10,605 nucleotides of DNA, taken from assembly GCA_964385195.1 (NCBI GenBank), contig CAYLOC010000113.1, positions 1-10,605 on the forward strand, read 5' to 3'. Under the pieces are notes generated by a model. That model was not told the DNA's origin, ran no database searches, and was given only the letters and a program-made list of their open reading frames with translations. This document shows positions 6,859 to 10,605 of this stretch, piece by piece (position 1 is the first letter of the stretch; each line of letters opens with the position of its first letter). The position numbers were made by a program, and so were the translations under genes. The stretch comes from CAYLOC01 sp964385195 (GTDB lineage Bacteria > Actinomycetota > Actinomycetes > Propionibacteriales > Nocardioidaceae).

Positions 6859-6893
6859 TGCTGGCTCCTCGGCCTACTTGCGGGCCTCCAGCA
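6859..6893. terminator. Possible two-way terminator between convergent genes
   Basis: TGCTGG (6859-6864) pairs with CCAGCA (6888-6893), with an inner GGCC/GGCC pair, spanning the 18-base space between two convergent stop codons and the end of the methyltransferase gene. The stem is broken by an asymmetric bulge and has no T-run, so it is only a weak candidate. No better stem is visible. Confidence 0.2.
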
Positions 6894-7953
6894 CCATGTG
6901 GAACGGCGTCTCGGCCGCTCGGCGTACCGTGCCGAACCCGGCCTCGGTCATCACCGCACCGAGCCGCTTCTGCCCCGCCTGCGTCCCCAGCGCCCGGCCC
7001 ACATCCTGCGACAGCGAGCACGGCGTGCATACCAGGGTGGAGAAGGAGTAGTACACCCTGCCCACCGGGTTGAGGTTGTCGACGAGGGTGTCACCGGCGA
7101 TCGGCTCCACCACCATCCACGTGCCGTCCGGGGCGAGGATCGACGCCACATGCCGGGCCGCGCCCTCCGGGTCGCCCATGTCGTGCAGGCAGTCGAACAT
7201 CGTCACCAGGTCATACCCGGAGCCGGGAACCCGGCGCGCGTCCGTGCGCTCGAACCGCACGCGGTCATCGACGGCGGCCGCCGCGGCTCGTCGCCGAGCG
7301 GTGTCGATCGAAGCCTGGTGGTAGTCGGATCCGAGGAACGTCGAACGTGGGAAGGCCTGCGCCATCAGGATCGTGGAGGCACCGTGGCCGCATCCGATGT
7401 CGGCGACCCGTGCCCCGCGTTGCAGCTTCTCCACCACGCCGTCCAGCGACGGGAGCCAGGAGTCGATGAGGTGGCCGTTGTACTGCGGACGGAAGAACCG
7501 CTCACAGCCGACGTGGACGTCCTCGTTGTGCTCGTGCCAGCCGAAACCCTCGTCACCACGCGCCTTGTCGTAGATGACGGGGGCGTCACGGAGGGCGCCG
7601 AGCACGATCTGGAAGAAGCCCGGCAGGTAGGCCGGGCTGTCCTCGTCGGTCAGGGCCACGGCGTGCTCCGGGGGCAGCGTGAAGCGTTGCGTGGCCGCGT
7701 CGTAGGTCACGTAGCCGCCGGCCGCCTGGGCATTGAGCCACTCCCGCGCGTAGTGCTCACCGGTGCCGGTGCGAGCTGCGAGCTCCTCGACCGTGGTGGG
7801 CCCGTTGTTGGCGAGCGCGCGGTAGTACCCGAGCCGGTCGCCCATCACGACCAGCGCGGCGTTGAGCGTGGAGCCGAGCTCGCCGGCGGCGCGGAACACG
7901 AAGTCGTGCACCTTGTCCGGGTCGACCGCGAGCGGCTGTTCGATGGTGGTCAT
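6874..7953 (-). CDS. SAM-dependent methyltransferase with N-terminal winged helix (Rv2258c-like)
   Basis: The 359-residue protein has an N-terminal helical/winged-helix domain (about 13-100; TTVEELAARTGTGEHYAREWLNAQ reads like the dimerisation and winged-helix part of O-methyltransferases). A class I Rossmann methyltransferase domain follows: motif I VADIGCGHG (183-191), acidic D210 in FLGSDYH for the SAM ribose, and FDCLHDMGD (253-261), then VVEPIAGD. Domain order and length match the Mycobacterium tuberculosis Rv2258c group, often labelled as transcriptional regulators though they carry an intact SAM site. The acceptor is unknown. The ATG at 7953 was chosen over the longer frame because GGAAAGGGGA lies seven bases upstream. 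The gene follows the LuxR-type regulator by 93 bases on the same strand and may be its target or cotranscribed. Confidence 0.85.
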   Translation of the reverse strand: MTTIEQPLAVDPDKVHDFVFRAAGELGSTLNAALVVMGDRLGYYRALANNGPTTVEELAARTGTGEHYAREWLNAQAAGGYVTYDAATQRFTLPPEHAVALTDEDSPAYLPGFFQIVLGALRDAPVIYDKARGDEGFGWHEHNEDVHVGCERFFRPQYNGHLIDSWLPSLDGVVEKLQRGARVADIGCGHGASTILMAQAFPRSTFLGSDYHQASIDTARRRAAAAAVDDRVRFERTDARRVPGSGYDLVTMFDCLHDMGDPEGAARHVASILAPDGTWMVVEPIAGDTLVDNLNPVGRVYYSFSTLVCTPCSLSQDVGRALGTQAGQKRLGAVMTEAGFGTVRRAAETPFHMVLEARK

Positions 7954-7960
7954 GGAGAAG

Positions 7961-7985
7961 TCCCCTTTCCGGCGGGGGTCCGCCG
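7961..7985 (-). promoter_or_regulatory. Stem-loop abutting the methyltransferase ribosome site
   Basis: Read on the minus strand, CGGCGG and CCGCCG pair perfectly around a four-base loop (7970-7985) and run directly into the Shine-Dalgarno GGAAAGGGGA (7961-7970), sharing one base. The stem could affect ribosome access or mRNA stability. It lacks a T-run, so it is not an obvious terminator. Regulation is inference only. Confidence 0.35.
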
Positions 7986-8046
7986 TCAGATTGGCTGTTT
8001 CTCCACATGTACGCCGATGGCGGCGCCCCGGCATGAGGGGAATCCC

Positions 8047-10506
8047 CTACTCCTCCGGTCGGTCGGGCCTCTCGGGTCGGTAGAGCCCCGCGGCGACGGC
8101 ATGGACCGCGACCTCGGCGCGGCTGGCCACGTCGAGGCGCGTCATGATGTGCGACAGGTGCGCCTCGACCGTCTTCTCGCTGATGTGCAACCGCTGGCAG
8201 ATCTGCCGGTTGGTCAGCCCCTGAGCCACCAGCGCGGCGACCTGTCCCTGTCGAGCGGTGAGCACGGTGCGGGTCGTGCTGGCGCCGCGCGGATTCGGCC
8301 CGGTTGCCCCTGCCCCGTCCGGTGCACCGCCGTCCGCGCCGGCAAGCAGCACGGCCCACGGTGTGGTGGCCCCGATCTGCTGCGCCTCCCGGCTGGCGGC
8401 AGCGCCCAGGGACCGGGCGACCCGTCTGCGCAACCGGGCCAGCTGCGCGCGATCGCCCGGCGACGGGGGGAGGCCGATCTCGTCGCGGACCACATCCGCG
8501 GCCGCCACCAGTTCTCCGGCCCGACGGTGCTCGCCGGCCGCGGACGCGGTCAGTGCCAGGCACTCCAGGCACTGCGCGACACCGCGGCGGTCTGCGCTGG
8601 CGGCGAACGCCTCCAGGGACTCGGTGAACAGCCGGCGGGCCCTGGGTGGGTCGCCGTACCGCCAGGCCGTCCGGCCCAGGCCCCACAGGCACCATGCCAC
8701 CGGCCAGGTCTGGGCGTGGGCACCGAACCACGCCCGGGCGCGCTCGAGATGGGAGGCGGCGGGCTGCGGGTTGTCCCGGGACAGTTCGAGCATTCCCCGG
8801 TCGAACCACGCCCACGCCACGCCGCGGGGATTGTCCAGCTCGTCTTGGATGCGGGTGGCGAGGTCGTTCTCGGCGTACGCCTCGGCGTACCGGCCGCGAG
8901 CGCCGGCGACCTGGCTCAAGAACGCGTGCGTGATCGCCGTACGCCGACGGTCGCCGCAGCGCTCAGACAGTGCCAGGCTGCGGGTGAGCAGGGTCTGTGC
9001 CCGGTCGTGCTCGCCGCTGCCGAAGGAGAGAACGCCCGCGATCAGCAACGCGCCCGCGAACGGTGACTCCGGCGGCTCCCGGCGCGTGGACTCGACCATG
9101 GACAGCGCGCGCTCCACCGCCCGCTGACCCTCACCGAGATAGCCGCGGGCGTACCAGAACCAGCCGATCACCGCCACCAGCGACAGCGCGGAGGCCAGGT
9201 CGGTCCGGGCGAGGCTGTAGTCCAGGGCGGCACGGATGTTGTGGTGTTCGCCGAGCACCCACGCCTGCCACATATCCTCGTCCTCGGTGCCGAAGCCGGC
9301 CTCCGCCTCGTGTGCCAGTTCCACGAAGTACCGGGCATGTCGGCGCCGGATGTCGTCGGCCTCCCGGTGCCGGGTCAGTTGCTCCAGTGCGTACTCCCGC
9401 AGGCTGTCGAGCATCCGGAAGGCGGGGACGTCGTCGGTGGTGATCGCGGTGAGCAGCTGTCGTTCGGCCAGGGCGGCGGTGATCGCCAGGACGTCCAGCC
9501 TGTCGACTGTGCCGCGGCCGGGCTCCCCGCCGGCCACGGCCTCGGCGGCGCGGACGGTGAAGCGTCCGGGGAACACCGCGAGCCTGCGGAACACCTGCCG
9601 CTCCTCCTCGGCCAGCAGGGCGTGGCTCCAGTCGATCGCCGCCCGCAGGCTGCGATGGCGGGACGGACCCCAGGACCGCGTCGCGTCCAGCAGCTGGTCG
9701 CGCTCCTCCAGCCGTGCCGCCAGGGCCGCGGGCCCGAACTCCGCCAGCCGCGCACCGGCGATCTCCAGGGCCAGCGGCAGCCCGTCCAGACGGGCACAGA
9801 TGCGGACCAGCGCTTGGGCATCCTCCCGGTCCAGTCGCCGTACGTCGGCCCCTGCGCGGCCACCGGCATGCAGCAGCACCTGTACCGACGGGATGTCTCC
9901 CACCTGCTCGGGAGTGACCACGTCCTCCGCCGACGGAACCGGCAGAGGGGCCACGGTGATCTGCTGTTCGCTGGCCAGGTGCAGCGGTTGCTGGGACGTG
10001 GCGAGCAGCCGCAGCCGCGGACTCGCGGTCACCATCGGGCCTACCACCTCCGCGAGGGAGGACACCCGTTCGCAACTGTCCAGTACCAGCAGCATGGTGC
10101 GGTCGGTGGACCACCGTCTCACCCGGTCAACGGTCCTCGTCCCTGCGGTGCTGCCGACCCCGAACGCCCGGCCGATCAGCATCGCGGCAGCGTCCAGCCC
10201 GTGAACGGTCGACAGGTCCGCGGTCACGACGCCGCCGGGGAACCGTGGAGCCGCGGCCCGCGAGACCGCGGTGGCCAACCGGGTCTTCCCGACGCCGGGA
10301 GGGCCCGTCAGCGTGACGACCTTGGAAGCCGGAGCGGTCAGCGCGTGCAGTACCTGCCGCAGGTCGGTGTCCCGGCCCACCAGAGGGAACGACCCCGGGC
10401 CGTTGCGGAGGGGGCCGTCGTGTGCGGTGTCATCGCGTGCGGTGTCATCGCGTGCGGGGCCGCTGCGCACCGGGCCCATCCACAGATGGTACGCCCGCTG
10501 AACCAC
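8047..10506 (-). CDS. ATPase/TPR regulator with LuxR-type DNA-binding domain
   Basis: The 819-residue protein is a large multidomain activator of the NB-ARC/AAA plus LuxR type common in actinomycetes. A variable tail (1-40) is followed by the ATPase: VGRDTDL (43-49), Walker A GPPGVGKT (68-75), Walker B MLLVLDSCE (138-146), sensor RLLATSQQPL (166-175), GLPLALE (242-248) and SLRAAIDWSHALL (286-298). Residues about 380-720 are helical repeats of TPR character (YLGEGQRAVERAL, DRAQTLLTRSLALSE, PRARRLFTESLEAF). The C-terminus (749-805) is a GerE/LuxR helix-turn-helix with LTARQGQVAALVAQGLTNRQICQRL. Such proteins bind ATP and a ligand and switch on nearby genes. Targets are probably the methyltransferase downstream and perhaps the convergent run. 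GTG at 10506 gives the longest frame; ATG at 10479 is an alternative, neither with a strong Shine-Dalgarno. Confidence 0.9.
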   Translation of the reverse strand: MVQRAYHLWMGPVRSGPARDDTARDDTAHDGPLRNGPGSFPLVGRDTDLRQVLHALTAPASKVVTLTGPPGVGKTRLATAVSRAAAPRFPGGVVTADLSTVHGLDAAAMLIGRAFGVGSTAGTRTVDRVRRWSTDRTMLLVLDSCERVSSLAEVVGPMVTASPRLRLLATSQQPLHLASEQQITVAPLPVPSAEDVVTPEQVGDIPSVQVLLHAGGRAGADVRRLDREDAQALVRICARLDGLPLALEIAGARLAEFGPAALAARLEERDQLLDATRSWGPSRHRSLRAAIDWSHALLAEEERQVFRRLAVFPGRFTVRAAEAVAGGEPGRGTVDRLDVLAITAALAERQLLTAITTDDVPAFRMLDSLREYALEQLTRHREADDIRRRHARYFVELAHEAEAGFGTEDEDMWQAWVLGEHHNIRAALDYSLARTDLASALSLVAVIGWFWYARGYLGEGQRAVERALSMVESTRREPPESPFAGALLIAGVLSFGSGEHDRAQTLLTRSLALSERCGDRRRTAITHAFLSQVAGARGRYAEAYAENDLATRIQDELDNPRGVAWAWFDRGMLELSRDNPQPAASHLERARAWFGAHAQTWPVAWCLWGLGRTAWRYGDPPRARRLFTESLEAFAASADRRGVAQCLECLALTASAAGEHRRAGELVAAADVVRDEIGLPPSPGDRAQLARLRRRVARSLGAAASREAQQIGATTPWAVLLAGADGGAPDGAGATGPNPRGASTTRTVLTARQGQVAALVAQGLTNRQICQRLHISEKTVEAHLSHIMTRLDVASRAEVAVHAVAAGLYRPERPDRPEE
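10422..10457. repeat. Tandem 15-base repeat in the regulator's N-terminal tail
   Basis: GTGCGGTGTCATCGC occurs at 10422-10436 and again exactly at 10437-10451, followed by the first six bases of a third copy. In the regulator's frame this encodes repeated RDDTA units just before the ATPase domain. The unit is a multiple of three, so copy-number change keeps the frame. The segment is likely disordered. Confidence 0.8.
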
Positions 10507-10538
10507 TCGGTGCGCTCGTTCGGACTCGCGTCGGTGGC

Positions 10539-10544
10539 TAGGGT
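10539..10544 (+). promoter_or_regulatory. -10 box for a leaderless transcript of the rightmost gene
   Basis: TAGGGT fits the TANNNT -10 pattern and ends six bases before the ATG at 10551. Transcription would start at or next to the A of the ATG, as in many leaderless actinomycete genes. No clear -35 is seen, and no good Shine-Dalgarno lies before the ATG. The 44-base space to the divergent regulator start means both promoters overlap or sit in each other's genes. Confidence 0.45.
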
Positions 10545-10550
10545 GGCGGG

Positions 10551-10605
10551 ATGACCGATGCGTATCCCCGCCTCGCTGATGTGGTGGCGGCCGTGGAGGC
10601 CCGCT
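10551..10605 (+). CDS. Nif3-like dinuclear metal-centre protein, N-terminal fragment
   Basis: Only the first 18 codons are inside the window; the gene continues past the right edge. The residues PRLADVVAAVEAR match the start I expect for actinomycete Nif3/YbgI-type proteins (helix-forming LxxVVxxLE before the AESWDxVGL motif, which would lie just outside). These are hexameric proteins with a two-metal site, sometimes annotated as GTP cyclohydrolase I type 2; their role is poorly known. The ATG is chosen from the -10 box six bases upstream. Divergent from the LuxR-type regulator. With so few residues the family call is tentative. Confidence 0.55.
   Translation, partial: MTDAYPRLADVVAAVEAR

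Noticed and set aside
7954..8034. Longer start for the methyltransferase, adding 27 residues
   Set aside because: The extension is Arg-rich, reads through the stem-loop and Shine-Dalgarno, and the ATG at 7953 has an excellent ribosome site.
6898..9066. A 722-codon plus-strand open frame opposite the methyltransferase and regulator
   Set aside because: It is the mirror of two well-supported minus-strand genes; long antisense frames are normal in GC-rich coding DNA, and its residues (Arg/Gly/His-rich, no domains) look non-coding.
1..10605. CRISPR arrays, tRNA or rRNA genes, complete insertion sequences
   Set aside because: No regularly spaced repeats, cloverleaf-like segments, rRNA sequence or transposase genes were seen on either strand.

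Overview
The window is high-GC DNA whose well-supported genes prefer G or C at third codon positions and use GTG and TTG starts. Short spacings, four-base overlaps and TANNNT-type -10 boxes fit an actinomycete (Actinomycetota). A large AAA-type LuxR regulator and a Rv2258c-like methyltransferase also fit; I cannot name a genus.

Left part (1-2474) looks accessory. Two minus-strand genes overlap by four bases and form a likely toxin-antitoxin pair: an unrecognised 112-residue protein, then an AbiEii/MenT-like nucleotidyltransferase. Next, on the minus strand, is a single-pass membrane protein with a Pro/Thr/Ser-rich stalk and an outer domain that may be cut short. About 440 bases without a convincing gene follow, holding two inverted repeats ahead of the central genes.

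Central part (2475-6855) is a plus-strand run of four metabolic genes: a ketopantoate reductase-type dehydrogenase (TTG start), a nitrilase with an intact Glu-Lys-Cys triad, a phosphoglycerate dehydrogenase-type enzyme with a C-terminal ACT domain, and a DUF1015 protein. The first two are 15 bases apart and the last two 5 bases apart. A 74-base gap with a possible promoter separates the pairs. No other serine or pantothenate genes are present, so the run may be a specialised module; its product is unknown.

Right part (6874-10605): convergent to that run, on the minus strand, an ATPase/TPR/LuxR regulator is followed after 93 bases by a SAM-dependent methyltransferase with an N-terminal winged helix. 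Diverging from the regulator, the first 18 codons of what looks like a Nif3-like metal-binding protein run off the end, with a -10 box placed for a leaderless transcript.

The best candidates for something undescribed are the nitrilase/dehydrogenase/DUF1015 run, especially the altered N-terminal motif of its DUF1015 protein, and the unfamiliar partner of the nucleotidyltransferase toxin.
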